Assembly: GCF_022965805.1 (NCBI RefSeq)
Contig: NC_133102.1
Coordinates: 9,556,885-9,620,884 of the forward strand
Length of the DNA: 64,000 nucleotides
Direction: 5' to 3'
Source: Primulina eburnea
Taxonomy: Eukaryota > Streptophyta > Magnoliopsida > Lamiales > Gesneriaceae
Shown: piece by piece, positions 1 to 11,300 of the stretch
How the letters are laid out: each line of letters opens with the position of its first letter
How positions within the stretch are numbered: position 1 is the first letter of the stretch
Notes under the pieces: generated by a model
The model's database searches: none
What the model saw: the letters and a program-made list of their open reading frames with translations, nothing else
What the model was told of the DNA's origin: nothing
Program-made: the position numbers and the translations under genes

Positions 1-885
1 ATTCAATCGAGGGTCTCAATAAACCAATAACTTAAATTCAGCCGAGACATGTGGATGAAAGGCTTGCACTGTATGCCAACAATACCTGAAGGGGTGTGTG
101 TGTGTTATTCAATCGCATCCAGATCTCTCTTCGAAACCAAGGTAGTTACTAGATGCTAACTGCGACCAACAGGGTTTTCAAAACTGATATTGAACATGTG
201 CATTCATTCAAGAATACGATCAACTTGCTGGGGTATGTAAAGGTATGTTTTCATAGTGAAAACTGTTTGATACTAAAATCACAAAGAATTATCGTCCTAC
301 TCCTAGGATACAGCTAAATCTCAAGAATCATACAATCCTTGCTCGTGAATCACTTATTAAGGTCCATTAAATTAAGGAATTGGATAAAAATTTAATGTGA
401 TTAAATATTCTAACTCGTGACATTGATTATGAGATGAATTCGAAATTCATTGAGGTTTATATTTTTTAAAATTCCTAAGCTGTACATGGTCAATATGTGA
501 CTTCTAAGAACGAGATCCAGTGCTTGTCATGAAAATCAATTCAACAGATTTTATTGTTTTACAATGTATAAGATTCTTGAATTATTATTTGTGTAAAAAT
601 TGTTTTGTAATCGACATCTAAGCCACATCTAGAAAGCAGCAGACCCGCTGTGACCCATCAGAGTGCGAACTTCAAAATTCAACTAAGTCACACATGTTCC
701 TGAGTTCACTAAATTATTTTTGTGACCATTGTTTGATTCAGACTTATTTCAGTGGGTTATCGATCATCCCATGGTAGACACAATGAATGAGCATCATAAT
801 CGCTATATGCAACTTATTTATTGTATGAATCAATCATTCTGTAGCAAAGAAAACAGAAGTTTTTGTTTTTCCACCATATGTTGAG
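1..885. other. Intergenic, no gene seen
   Basis: AT-rich sequence without a convincing reading frame. A short GT run lies near position 97-110. Nothing else recognisable until the A-tail of the LINE remnant that begins at about 890. Confidence 0.5.
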
Positions 886-1872
886 TTCTTTTTCTTTTTT
901 TATAAGAAACGTTTTTTTATTAATGATATGATAAGAACTAAGTATATCAATGGACTAGTGGTCCACTTTTATAATGAATTACATACTATCAAAGTCGTAA
1001 TAATGACACACATAAGTCCAATCTCGCAATATATCTAATATCGAGACATTCTTGAAATCATCATGTGTGCCGATCCACATAGCAACTTTGATCTTGCTTT
1101 TTTTTACAACAATGTTCTCTAGTTTCTTCCTTGTCATAAAAAATTCTTCTATTTCTTTTCAGCCATACTATTTAGCATATGCTATGAACCACGACTTGCC
1201 AAAAAATTCTTTCCCTCGTACTAGTTAGTTGTCCTAAACCCATAGAGAATAAATCCATCGTTGACTTCGGCATCACCCAAACCAATCCAAGCTCTTGCAA
1301 AGCTCTAGCCCACATGCCGATCGTGAATTGAAAATGGATGAGCATATGATCCCCAGTTTTTGTTTCCTTTCTACACAACACACACCAATTTGGGTACATA
1401 GCAATTGAGGGCCACCATTTTTGCATCATCTCCGAGGACAATAGCTTAGCCTGAGTCGCTGTCCGCGAAAATACCTGAATCTTTTTTGGAACTGGATCCT
1501 TCCAAATATGATGGAAAAGAGGAAAAAATGGAAAACGAGTATGGGAAAAAAAGGACTTGTAGAAGGATTTGACTGAGAAAATACAAGAATAATCCCCTCT
1601 CCACACACGAAAATCATCTATCCCTTCAAACAACCTAGTTGTCTCTAACACACCTAATAACTCGAACAACTGAAATAGCTCTTCATCTCTGATAGCCCTT
1701 CTAAAATGAAAATCCCATGATTGAGTAGACGTGGCATTATCAAAAGGGACAACATGAGAAATAGGCGAATTATAACCGTTGATAACTCAAATAATGCCAG
1801 AAAAAATTCTATAAAAGAAGAATCTCCCCACCACCTGTCTTTCCAAAATCTAACATTATTACCTCCTCTCAA

Positions 1873-3230
1873 CACTACAAGAAAAACGGCCAACGACAAC
1901 GCACATACGACAACGGTTTTCTTGAAAAACCGTTGTCGTATATTTTTTAACAACGGTTTTAGTGAAAACCGTTGTCGTAGATATGTTTTGACACAAAACC
2001 GTTGTTTTTTAGGGGGTCAACGCCAACGGTTTTCTAAAAAATGTTGTCTTTTAACGTTTTTTAGGGCAAAAGAGAACGGTTCCATGAACTGTTGTCTTTT
2101 GGCGAGTTTTTTTGGACAATCAACAACGGTTTTTGAAAACTGTTGTCGATTAGCGTGTTTTTTTGACAAACGACAACAGTTTTTTTAAACCTTTGACTGT
2201 TAGCGTTTTTTTTTGGACAATCGACAACGGGTTTAAAAACCTTTTTCGATTAGCGTGGTTTTTGGACAAAGAATAACTGTATTGGAAAACGTTGCCATTT
2301 TTAGCGACGGATTTTCTAAAACCGTCGCTAACTCTAGCGACGGTTTTGCTAACGGTTTTTACAAAACCGTCGCTAATTTCAAATTAGCGACGGTTTTAGA
2401 ACTTAATAGCGACGGTTTTAAGAAAATTCGTCGCATGTTTAAAATTAGCGACTGTTTTACAACACCCGTCGCTAAACATGCGACGGTTTTTAAAACTGTC
2501 GCTACATTTACCGATGATTTTCCAAAAACAGCCCCTACATTTGACAAAACCGTCGCTTAGCGACGGTTTAACAAAAAACCGTCACAAAAGCTCTATAAAT
2601 AACTCAATTTCCGGTCCATTTTCCTCCACAACACTTAAAATTTTTCCCTCTTACACAATTTTATCATTTCACACAACACTTAAAATTTTTCTCACTATTT
2701 CATAACACTTATAATTTTTCTCTCTTACACAATTTTATCACTTCACCCAACACTTAAAATTTTTCTCACTACTTCATAACACTTAAAATTTTTCTCACTA
2801 CTTCATAACACTTAAAATTTATCTCTCTTACACGATTTTATTACTTCACAACACTTAAAATTTTTCTCATTTACATGATTTTAGTTTCGATTGTTAGTTT
2901 CTTTTAGATTTATTAAATTATTAAAGAATTTTTTTTAAATTTTTCGAAACAAATTAGCGACGGAAATCATGATTAAAAACTGTCGCTAAAATTAGCGACG
3001 ATCTATATAAACGAACCGTCGCTACTTTTAACGACGATTTAAATAACCGTCGCTTATTTTAGCGATTGTGTTGATTAGTTTTCAAAAACCGTCGCAAATT
3101 CTACCTACCACAACGGATAAAAACCGTTGTGGTTGAACGAAATTTCAACAACACCCTCAGTTACATCATATTTTAAAAAAGCTACGACAACGGATAAAAT
3201 CTGTTGTCGTATTCCGTTTTTGTTGTAGTG
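1873..3230. mobile_element. Non-autonomous CACTA (En/Spm-like) DNA transposon
   Basis: The element begins CACTACAAGAAAAACGG and ends with the inverse of CACTACAACAAAAACGG, a 17-bp terminal inverted repeat with one mismatch. CACTA ends are diagnostic of the En/Spm superfamily. The flanking triplets are CAA on the left and CAC on the right, a 3-bp target duplication with one mismatch. The 1358-bp interior has no transposase. It consists of many copies of ACAACGG and GCGACGG in both orientations, which is how the subterminal transposase-binding repeats of CACTA elements look, and an AT-rich middle with a repeated ACACTTAAAATTTTTCTC block. It would depend on a transposase supplied elsewhere. It interrupts the LINE at 890-3485. 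Confidence 0.85.
2300..3110. repeat. Subterminal palindromic repeats TTAGCGACGG / CCGTCGCTAA
   Basis: At least fifteen copies of GCGACGG or its complement CCGTCGC occur at irregular spacing at 2300-2590 and again at 2950-3100, many paired as TTAGCGACGGTTTT facing AAAACCGTCGCTAA so that short hairpins are possible. The outer 400 bp carry the related motif ACAACGG. Between the two arrays, about 2620-2880, a unit of the type CAACACTTAAAATTTTTCTC is repeated about eight times. I read the arrays as binding sites for a CACTA transposase; this is inference from the element class. Confidence 0.7.
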
Positions 3231-3485
3231 CACCTTAATTGAAACGCGCTGCTGAAAAGTCGAGTATATTCGGGAAATAAACTTTCATGGGCACTCGAAC
3301 GTAAAGTTTCTTGCTAACCCTGCATTCCACCCATTCTCTTGTAAACCATATATACTTACAATGATTTTCTTCCGCAACGTCCCATTTTCCGCATAAAATC
3401 TCCACCACCAATTCCCCAACATGGCCTTGTTTCTCAAAATAATATCCCAACACCCAATCTGCCTTTTTCCTTAGGTTTATCATTA

Positions 3486-5112
3486 TCTTCTGATATTTTT
3501 GTTTTAGACCGTTATAAATACAGAATTACACTTAAGTCTCTACACGATAAAGATCCACAACTTATTAGATACATTAAAACTAAATAACCTGAAACCTTAG
3601 TTGATCACTTTATTTTGGATTTAACTTAATAAACAACTTATAACACATAATTATATACATATAAGCTCATATAAATAAAATTGAACCATCAGAAATTACT
3701 TAATTGGAAAATTGATGTTTATTTTTTTTATGAAGGGAATTGTAAACATTTTGTTGTTTGATATAATTGGAGTTAATGGTGTAGCCGTCACTTCTGCATT
3801 TAATGTGTGAATTTACTCTTATAATTTTGATAGTAATTTTATGTGTGAATTTACTGCTATAATTTGGATAGTTTCGAAACTAGAAGTAGCTCGAATCCAA
3901 TACGAACTCGAGCTTTGGTTCGAGCCAAGTTCAAACTAAAATTCAAACTTTGAATCGAGCTTGTAAATGTTCAGTCAAAATCGAGCTCAAGCTCAGATTC
4001 TAAAATCTTCATGAAGTTCAGTTCGGTTCGGATCGATAACACCCCTTGATATAATACTGGATCATATCAAATATTTCATTTTAAATTAAAATAATTCAAT
4101 ACATAATGGGTTTGGAGATTATAAATGTGCCTTAAAAATCATACCGAGCATTTCGTACTTTAACACAGTTCACACTTTCCAAAATATAATATTAGCATCT
4201 CACCAACGTACTTCTCATTATTATTTATCTGTATATATCACAGCGACGGACTCGCAGCCCATCGAAAAAGAATCCACCAGCAACAATATTTTTCTACTAA
4301 TTTCAGTAGTCCATCTTTCTTATCCTGATGATTTACAAAGAAGAGTAATATTTTCGATTTAAAAGGTAATAATTTTTCATTAATCGGGTCGGGTTGGAGA
4401 CTCGTCTCATAAAACTAATCCGTACGTAAGACAATCTCGTAAGAATTTTTGTGTAAATAATTGGGTTCTTAAAGTTATCCACCATGGTATTTTGATGGAG
4501 TTTATCATTATATTAATGTAAAACAAAAAGTGTTTTATGTGTGTGTGTGTGTGTGCAATTATTAAATAAAATTGTATTCTTCATGAAATAAAAATATATT
4601 AACATTTAAAATTGGAATTTTCGTTTTAACGCATATTAGGTTTATTTATTTTAGAAAAACATAATTAAAAGTTCATAGTTTGTATGGACATATATGTGTC
4701 TTGATCGCCTAGCCAAATTCCAATTATATATTATAACTCTAATTAATTAATTTGGAGTTCCCTTATTTTCTTTTAAAAGTTTATTATTACATTTTTAGTC
4801 ATCCAATTATGATTTTTGTATCTTGTAATAAAACTTGTACTAATGAATTTATTTGGACTAAGAGATATTAATTACATATTACTTTTATTTCGATGGAATT
4901 TGAAATCCATCATATCAGTTAATTAAAAATTAAAAGCGGTGGATTTCCAATCAATAGAATTCGAAAGTATATGCATCAAACAAGCGCAAAAGATATGAAC
5001 TTTAAAATGAAAATTATGAAATTTCAAATCGTTTAATCCAAATACACGCGCGTACGTGTCTAACGAATAGATGACATAAAAGGATTAAACGGGTTGTAAT
5101 TATAAATACTAA
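3486..5112. other. Intergenic AT-rich, GT microsatellite
   Basis: No gene is visible. A (GT)n run lies at about 4539-4555. A stretch around 3890-4040 is rich in TCGAGC/CGAGCT pieces and looks like worn repeat sequence. This region is downstream of the PMEI-like gene at 5113-5646. Confidence 0.5.
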
Positions 5113-5646
5113 TTACCCATCGATGATCATACTTGTAGTGATAAGTGACATACTGATCAATACCCTCATTTGGTTGTTCATGGTACTCAATGGGGCAACC
5201 CTATACCCTATAACTTTCTGGCAATCAGCCACAAATCTGTTGCACTTTTCTTCATTAAACAACATACTATTATAATCTCTCTTTGCAAATGCCAAGCTTG
5301 CATCTTCGAATTCATTCAACAAGAATCCATACGCAGTCTCGCAAATCACGTAAAGATCGTGAGTAATCTTGTCCTTCGCTCTGTTTTTCGATTCTGTCAC
5401 GAATATGCGAGCATCTGTACCATGTACCAATGTTTGTTCGACCGCAATTTCACACAATCGCGTGATATCTGCGTTTGGATCATTCGCGTTTTTATTAAAA
5501 ACACCTGCACAAAACCCGTAGTTTTCCGTCGAACGACATATTCTCTCGACCAACTCTTGAGTACTGCTCAACGATGGTCGAAACGAAAGAGAGAGGACGA
5601 CCATCGCGATCATCGACCACGAGGAAAAAAGGGATAAATAACGCAT
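5113..5646 (-). CDS. Plant invertase/pectin methylesterase inhibitor (PMEI) domain protein
   Basis: A 177-residue single-exon protein with an ATG at 5646 and a TGA stop at 5113. Residues 1-28 form a hydrophobic secretion signal (LFSSWSMIAMVVLSLSF) ending near a SLSS stretch. The mature part shows the PMEI cysteine pattern: an N-terminal pair in ICRSTENYGFC, two central cysteines (RLCEIA, VICETAYG) and a late KCNRFVADC. The central segment DASLAFAKRDYN matches the usual helix pairing of this four-helix family. Family members are secreted to the cell wall or vacuole and bind pectin methylesterases or acid invertases one to one; which target applies cannot be told from sequence. Length (about 150 mature residues) is typical and the frame is intact. 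A TATATA-rich stretch with a hairpin lies about 100 bp upstream. It is the clearest undamaged host gene in the window. Confidence 0.85.
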   Translation of the reverse strand: MRYLSLFSSWSMIAMVVLSLSFRPSLSSTQELVERICRSTENYGFCAGVFNKNANDPNADITRLCEIAVEQTLVHGTDARIFVTESKNRAKDKITHDLYVICETAYGFLLNEFEDASLAFAKRDYNSMLFNEEKCNRFVADCQKVIGYRVAPLSTMNNQMRVLISMSLITTSMIIDG

Positions 5647-5744
5647 TTAATTAATATCTTGGGAGTTCTCGATATAACATGCAATGATAACAAAATTAAA
5701 TTATGTAGTTTGAAGGATGAAGGTTGGTATATATATATATATAT

Positions 5745-5778
5745 AAAATGGTGATATATATATAAATATCACCATTTT
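5745..5778. repeat. Perfect inverted repeat in the PMEI upstream region
   Basis: Two 13-bp arms, AAAATGGTGATAT at 5745-5757 and its complement at 5766-5778, flank an 8-base AT loop. It abuts a (TA)n microsatellite at 5729-5744 and lies about 100-130 bp upstream of the start codon at 5646, so it may sit in the promoter or 5' UTR. Function unknown. Confidence 0.6.
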
Positions 5779-6756
5779 CAAATGAATTAACTGAGGTTGA
5801 CCAGTAATTTTAATATATATTAAGATTCAATACATAGATTTTATCAGAATTTATGTTCGATTTGATCATTTGACTAAAATAAATACTATTCTTCGTTTGG
5901 ACTTTTCTAAAAAATAAATTAATTAAATTTTTTACCAGATATTTTCACTAGAGTTTTATAATTAAACATGATTAGATGAATTAATCATATATGGTAAGTA
6001 TTTTAAATCGTATAAAGCATAAACATATGCATTATTTTAACTAATTTGGTGTCTTGTAGACGAGTTCAAAATCATTTGAATTGAAGTTAGAATATATTTT
6101 ATAAATCCATTTTATTATTATGGTGAAAAATAATAATCCACCAAGTGTATTAACGTCGTTCTGTATATAGTAAATTTCACATACTCATCAATCCATATCT
6201 AAATTAAATAAATTGATGGAAATAATTTAAACGACAACTCGTTAAAATTTTCGAATTGTAATGTCTTTAATTTTTTTATGTCGATGAAACCCATGACCGC
6301 TACTTTTTTATGTGCACTGTATATATAAACTCTGGACTAATACTAGTAGTGTGCAAACATTTACGTTCGTCAAAATTCCTATATCCGCTACATGAAACTC
6401 AATTTTGTGGATGGCATCATTCTATATCTGCTTGTGGAACCGATTATTGTTAATTTAAAATACATTATACGTTCGGCTAATCTTTTGTTGCTCATTCAAT
6501 AGTACACTCAGATTATATTTTTACCTGTCAAACCTTTTATTTAAATTTTTATTGTATTATGCTTTATTTTATCGTCAAAGTGATAATATTATAGAGAAGA
6601 GGCATTCTAAGAAATTAAATTTTGTGGGTTTTAGAGACAAAAAATAATCAGTATATACAACTTATCCATTTGTTTAAGACTAGTGGATCGTAAATCTAAA
6701 CAAAAAATAAGACAAATTGGTTTTAGTGATGGATCGGAATTTAAGTTTTTATGTAA
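5779..6756. other. Intergenic AT-rich, no gene seen
   Basis: No frame or recognisable repeat. This is the left flank into which the Tekay-type retrotransposon inserted; the last five bases before that element (GATTC, 6757-6761) are the target site copy. Confidence 0.5.
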
Positions 6757-6761
6757 GATTC

Positions 6762-8195
6762 TGTAGTGACCCGTTCCAGAATCACCTACTAATCAAGAAC
6801 TAAGCATGCGATTAACTTAATTAAAAACAATCAGAAATAAAGGCGGAAAACTGTCACCAAAAGATAGTTATACAACCCAAACGAAATCAGGACAACTCAA
6901 AATATATTCGGTACAACCATATCGAATAGAATAGTACTGAAAACTAAACCAACCAGCTACTCACTGTCCTCCTCCTGCTCTTCCTGAGCCATCCAACCTG
7001 AGGCCTGCCCCATGGGAATGGGGTGTCCAAGATAAACAAAACCGATGACGTGAGCGATAAGAACGTCCAGTACAAAAGCATGAGTATACAAGCCTATATG
7101 AAATGCACATGCTATGATATGATACCAGGGTAGTCAAGAAACAGGAGTAACAAAGGATCTCAAAATGCTCAGTCTAGAGGCGCCAAGTGGATAGTGCCGC
7201 GCGGTACTCCTCTGGGTCACTGCATCCACTACAAGAACAGACGTGGACCTAAAATGTCCCGGATCACCGAAGCCCTCCGGACCCGTCGGCCACTGTGTAC
7301 TCTCGGTGTCCATGCGTCCACAAGACAAGACAGGGCTGAGCGGCCCCACAAGATATAGCTTATCTCGAAAGAGATACAGCTCAACAGTAAAGGCTATCTC
7401 GAAGGAGATACGGCTCAACATGAAATGCAACATGCATCATAAAACGTGACATAATAGCATGCATCATATGACATATATCAATGCACCACATAATCATGCA
7501 ACACATATAAGGATGTATACTCGACCAGGATATCTCGGATAGTACTTTCGTACCTCTATCACAGCAAGCCTAGCCTTACGCAACACCGCTAATCAGGTCT
7601 AGAACAAGCCTACGCATCAAAAGCATACCCAATGAACAATACTACCATGCTCGACTAGCAAAACCAGTACCACCAAAGGTTTAGGGTTTACCTTCGTCCG
7701 TCGACAGCCCTTTGATGTTGATTGCCTCGTAACTCAGGCGTCACTACGCTACTAATCCTGGTAGCTCTTGGCTAACGCTCGACCGACAAACTAACCCTAG
7801 AAACCTTCCAAACCTCTCAAAATGAGACACAACTTCAAGAATTGACAAACCAAAATGAGGAAATCCGAGCACTATTTATAGGCTATGTTCGGATCCACCG
7901 AACCCACTTCGGAACGTCCGAACTCCCACGTGTCCATCGGCTCTTGACACCTCATGATCGGATCCACCGAACCTACACTTCGGGTCATCCGAACTTGCAT
8001 GCAAACTGACGTGTCGATCAACTCTTGACACCTCATGATCGGATCCACCGAACCCACTTCGGATCGTCCGAACTCTTCGGTGCTACCGAACCATCTTCGG
8101 TCCGTCCGATCATGACCATGGTCAAAATTACACATTAAACCTTCTTAATCACCATTAATCCGTTAAATACCCAATTTGGAATTCGGGCTACTACA
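6762..8195 (-). repeat. Left LTR (3' LTR) of the Tekay-type element
   Basis: Begins TGTAGTGACCCG on the plus strand and ends GGGCTACTACA, so in element orientation it also begins TG and ends CA. It differs from the right LTR at, for example, AAGGCGG/AAGACGG (near 6842), GATGACG/GAGGACG (near 7045), AACGTCC/AACGCCC (near 7062), AAGCCCT/AAGCTCT (near 7270), AAACGTG/AAACATG (near 7444) and GGGTCAT/GGATCAT (near 7983). Confidence 0.95.
7872..8110 (-). promoter_or_regulatory. U3 promoter: TATA box with upstream direct repeats
   Basis: On the minus strand the sequence TATAAATAG (7872-7880) is preceded by three copies of a block that contains GGATCCACCGAAC (plus-strand starts 7891, 7960 and 8041; spacing 69 and 81 bp). 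Each block also has TTCGGA...TCCGAA inverted pieces, and two of the three junctions share CTCTTGACACCTCATGATC. Position directly upstream of the TATA box is that of LTR enhancer repeats. The same array is in the right LTR at about 13989-14227 and in the duplicated fragment at 15394-15632. Confidence 0.7.
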
Positions 8196-8215
8196 TTCTC
8201 CCCCCCTTAAAAAGA
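8196..8215 (-). other. Polypurine tract of the Tekay-type element
   Basis: Immediately inside the left LTR the minus strand reads TTTTTAAGGGGGGGAGAA, a purine run at the position from which plus-strand DNA synthesis is primed. Confidence 0.85.
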
Positions 8216-8361
8216 TTTCGTCCTCGAAATCAAGTTTATAGGATGAACAAAAACTGAAATAACAACATTGTTATTATAACTCAATTTGTTGTTGAACACA
8301 ACTGATATTTGGATTACAACGGAAAAACACACACACCTCCATATTACAACCATAGTACAAC

Positions 8362-11300
8362 TCAAAAGAGCTCTGGATGCTCCGAACGCATACGACTTTC
8401 TAACTCCCAAGTGGCTTCTTCAGTGCCTCTGCGCTGCCACTGAACTAAGACAAGAGGAATGATCTTATTCCGCAATACCTTGTCTTTGCGATCGAGAATC
8501 CGCACTGGTCGTTCCACGTAAGACAAATCCGAATTTAGTTGAACTTCAGAGGGATGCAAGATGTGAGACTCATCTGCTATGTATCGTCTCAACAAAGATA
8601 CGTGGAACACATCATGAATACTTGATAGGTACGGCGGCAATGCAAGTCTGTAAGCCAAATCCCCCACGCTTTCCAATATTTCAAATGGACCAATAAATCT
8701 CGGAGACAGCTTACCCTTGAGACCAAATCTCAAAATCCTGCGAAAAGGCGAAACTTGGAGAAACACTTTCTCACCTGGCTGAAAATAAAGAGGTCGACGT
8801 TTGGTGTTCGCATAACTAGCCTGTCGATCCTGAGCGATCTTAATCCGCTTCTTGATTATTGCAACCTTATCAATAGCCTGCTGGACTAACTCCGGTCCCT
8901 CAACATGTCGTTCCCCAACTTCATCCCAAAATAATGGAGTACGACAACGTCGCCCATACAACGCCTCAAATGGTGCCATACCAATACTACGATGATAGCT
9001 GTTGTTGTACGCGAACTCAATCAAAGGCAAATGATCCTGCCAAGCGGTTCCGAAATCCATCACACAAGCTCGCATCATATCCTCAAGTGTACGGATAGTC
9101 CTCTCTGTCTGACCGTCGGTCTCTGGATGATAAGCCGTACTCAAACTTAGTGAAGTGCCCAATGCTGACTGGAAACTACCCCAAAATCGTGAGGTAAAAC
9201 GAGGATCTCTGTCACTAACAATACTGACTGGCACTCCATGCAAACGTAAAATCTCTTGAATATACAATCGAGCCATACGATCGAAAGTGAAATCACGGTT
9301 ATATGGCAGAAAATGAGCAGACTTGGTGAGTCGGTCCACCACTACCCAAATAGCATCACTATTCCTCGAAGACAATGGTAAGTGAGTAATGAAGTCCATC
9401 GCGATATGCTCCCACTTCCATTCGGGAATAGGTAAGTTCAACAATAATCCTCCCGGTCGACGGTGCTCTGCCTTAACCTGCTGACAAACAAGACACTTGG
9501 AAACAAACTGATAAACGCTGCGCTTCATCCCTTTCCACCAAAATCGTGTCCTCAAATCTTTATACATCTTGTTGCTTCCTGGATGGACACTCAACTTGCT
9601 TCGATGGGCCTGAGATAAGATCTCTTCCCTCAAAGTATCATCCTCTGGTACCACAACCCGATTAGACAAACACAGAAGACCATTAGACTGATAATGGAAA
9701 TTGCTATCTCCACCAACCAACCGAGCTAATCTCTGAGTCTTGAGATCAGACATCTGAGCATCTCGAATCCGAGCGAACAAAGCTGGCTCAGATAAAATGG
9801 TAGCAACACGAATGCTCTCCATACCTTTCCGATGTTTGAAATTAAAACCCAACGAACAACAATCCTGGATAGTACTAATCATAGCACTGGTCTGAAGTGT
9901 AGAGACTCTCACCTTGCGACTAAGAGCCTCGGCTGTGAGATTCGCAGAGCCTGGATGGTATTTGATCTCGCAGTCATAATCTTTAAGTAGATCCATCCAA
10001 CGACGTTGTCTCATGTTCAACTCAGCCTGAGTGAACAGATACTTCAGACTCTTATGATCAGTAAAAATTTCAAACTTAACCCCGTACAAGTAATGACGCC
10101 AGATCTTTAGCGCAAACACAATAGCAGCTAATTCTAGATCATGAATAGGGTACTTCTCCTCGTGAGGTTTTAACTGCCTGGATGCGTAAGCGATCACATG
10201 ACCATTCTGCGTCAACACACACCCTAATCCTTGAAAAGAAGCATCGGTGTAAACACTGAAACCATCAGATCCTGACGGTAACACCAAAACAGGTGCAGAA
10301 GTCAGAAGTCGACGAAGCTCTCTGAAACTATCTTCGCACTCAGATGACCACTCAAATGGAACATCCTTCCGAGTAAGCTGCGTCAATGGTCTAGCTACCT
10401 GAGAGAAATTCACGATGAAGCGACGATAATACCCTGCCAGACCTAGAAAACTACGGATCTCAGCCACCGTCGTAGGACGTGACCAATTCAGCACTGCTTC
10501 GATCTTGCTGGGATCCACAGAAATTCCTTCCTTGGAAATCACATGACCAAGGAATACTACACGATCAATCCAGAACTCGCACTTACTCAGCTTAGCATAC
10601 AATTGCTTCTCGCGAAGAATCTGCAACACAATCCTCAAGTGTTGGATATGCTCTTCCACACTGTGAGAATAAATCAAGATATCGTCGATGAAAACCACAA
10701 CAAACTGATCTAGAAAATCCCGAAAGACTCGATTCATCAGATCCATGAACACCGCTGGCGCATTCGTCAATCCAAATGGCATAACTAGAAACTCGTAATG
10801 CCCATATCGAGTACGAAATGCAGTCTTGGAAATATCATCATCTCTAACTCTCATCTGATGATAACCCGATCGCAAGTCAATCTTGGAGTAAACAGAGGTA
10901 CCCTGAAGCTGATCGAACAAGTCATCGATACGAGGTAATGGATACTTGTTTTTGATCGTCACACGATTCAGCTGGCGATAATCAATACACAATCGCATCG
11001 ATCCATCCTTTTTCTTGACAAACAAGACTGGAGCTCCCCAAGGTGAAACACTCGGGCGAATATAACCTTTATCAAGAAGATCCTGCAATTGCTGCTTCAA
11101 TTCTCTCATCTCTGATGGAGCAAGACGATAGGGGGCACGAGAAATCGGTGCAGTCCCTGGCATTAACTCAATGCCAAATTCCACCTCTCTAACCGGAGGA
11201 AAACCAGGAATCTCATCTGGAAAAACATCAGGAAATTCACAAACCACTGGAATATCCTCTATACCAACACTACCTGTGGATGAATCAATCGCATAGATGA

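Larger units (their letters stand above)
890..3485 (-). mobile_element. LINE (L1-type) 3' remnant, minus strand, split by a CACTA element
   Basis: The minus strand encodes the C-terminal part of a plant LINE ORF2. On the far side of the CACTA insertion (3231-3480) one frame reads NKAMLGNWWWRF and later KFISRIYSTFQQRV. On the near side it continues RGGNNVRFWKDRWWG and then a zf-RVT-like region with a CVLCRKE motif (about 1360-1390). The extreme C-terminus, WLKRNRRIFYD and LDILRDWTYV, lies at about 975-1160, and an A-rich tail (T run on the plus strand) follows at about 890-905. Several stops and frameshifts are present and the RT catalytic domain is missing, so this is a dead, 5'-truncated copy. 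The pieces on both sides of 1873-3230 join in the expected domain order, which shows that the CACTA element inserted into an existing LINE. No target duplication for the LINE was found. Confidence 0.8.

Noticed and set aside
2300..3110. Regularly recurring GCGACGG repeats as a possible CRISPR-like or satellite array
   Set aside because: Spacing is irregular, orientation alternates, and the CACTA ends explain them as transposon subterminal repeats.
3235..3483. 82-codon minus-strand frame as a separate gene
   Set aside because: Another frame of the same stretch reads as LINE ORF2 sequence that continues across the CACTA element.
5170..5637. 155-codon plus-strand frame
   Set aside because: Antisense shadow of the PMEI-like gene.
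7872..8135. 87-codon frame (also at 13989-14252 and 15394-15657)
   Set aside because: It is the U3 part of the Tekay LTR and its duplicate, and reads through enhancer-like repeats.
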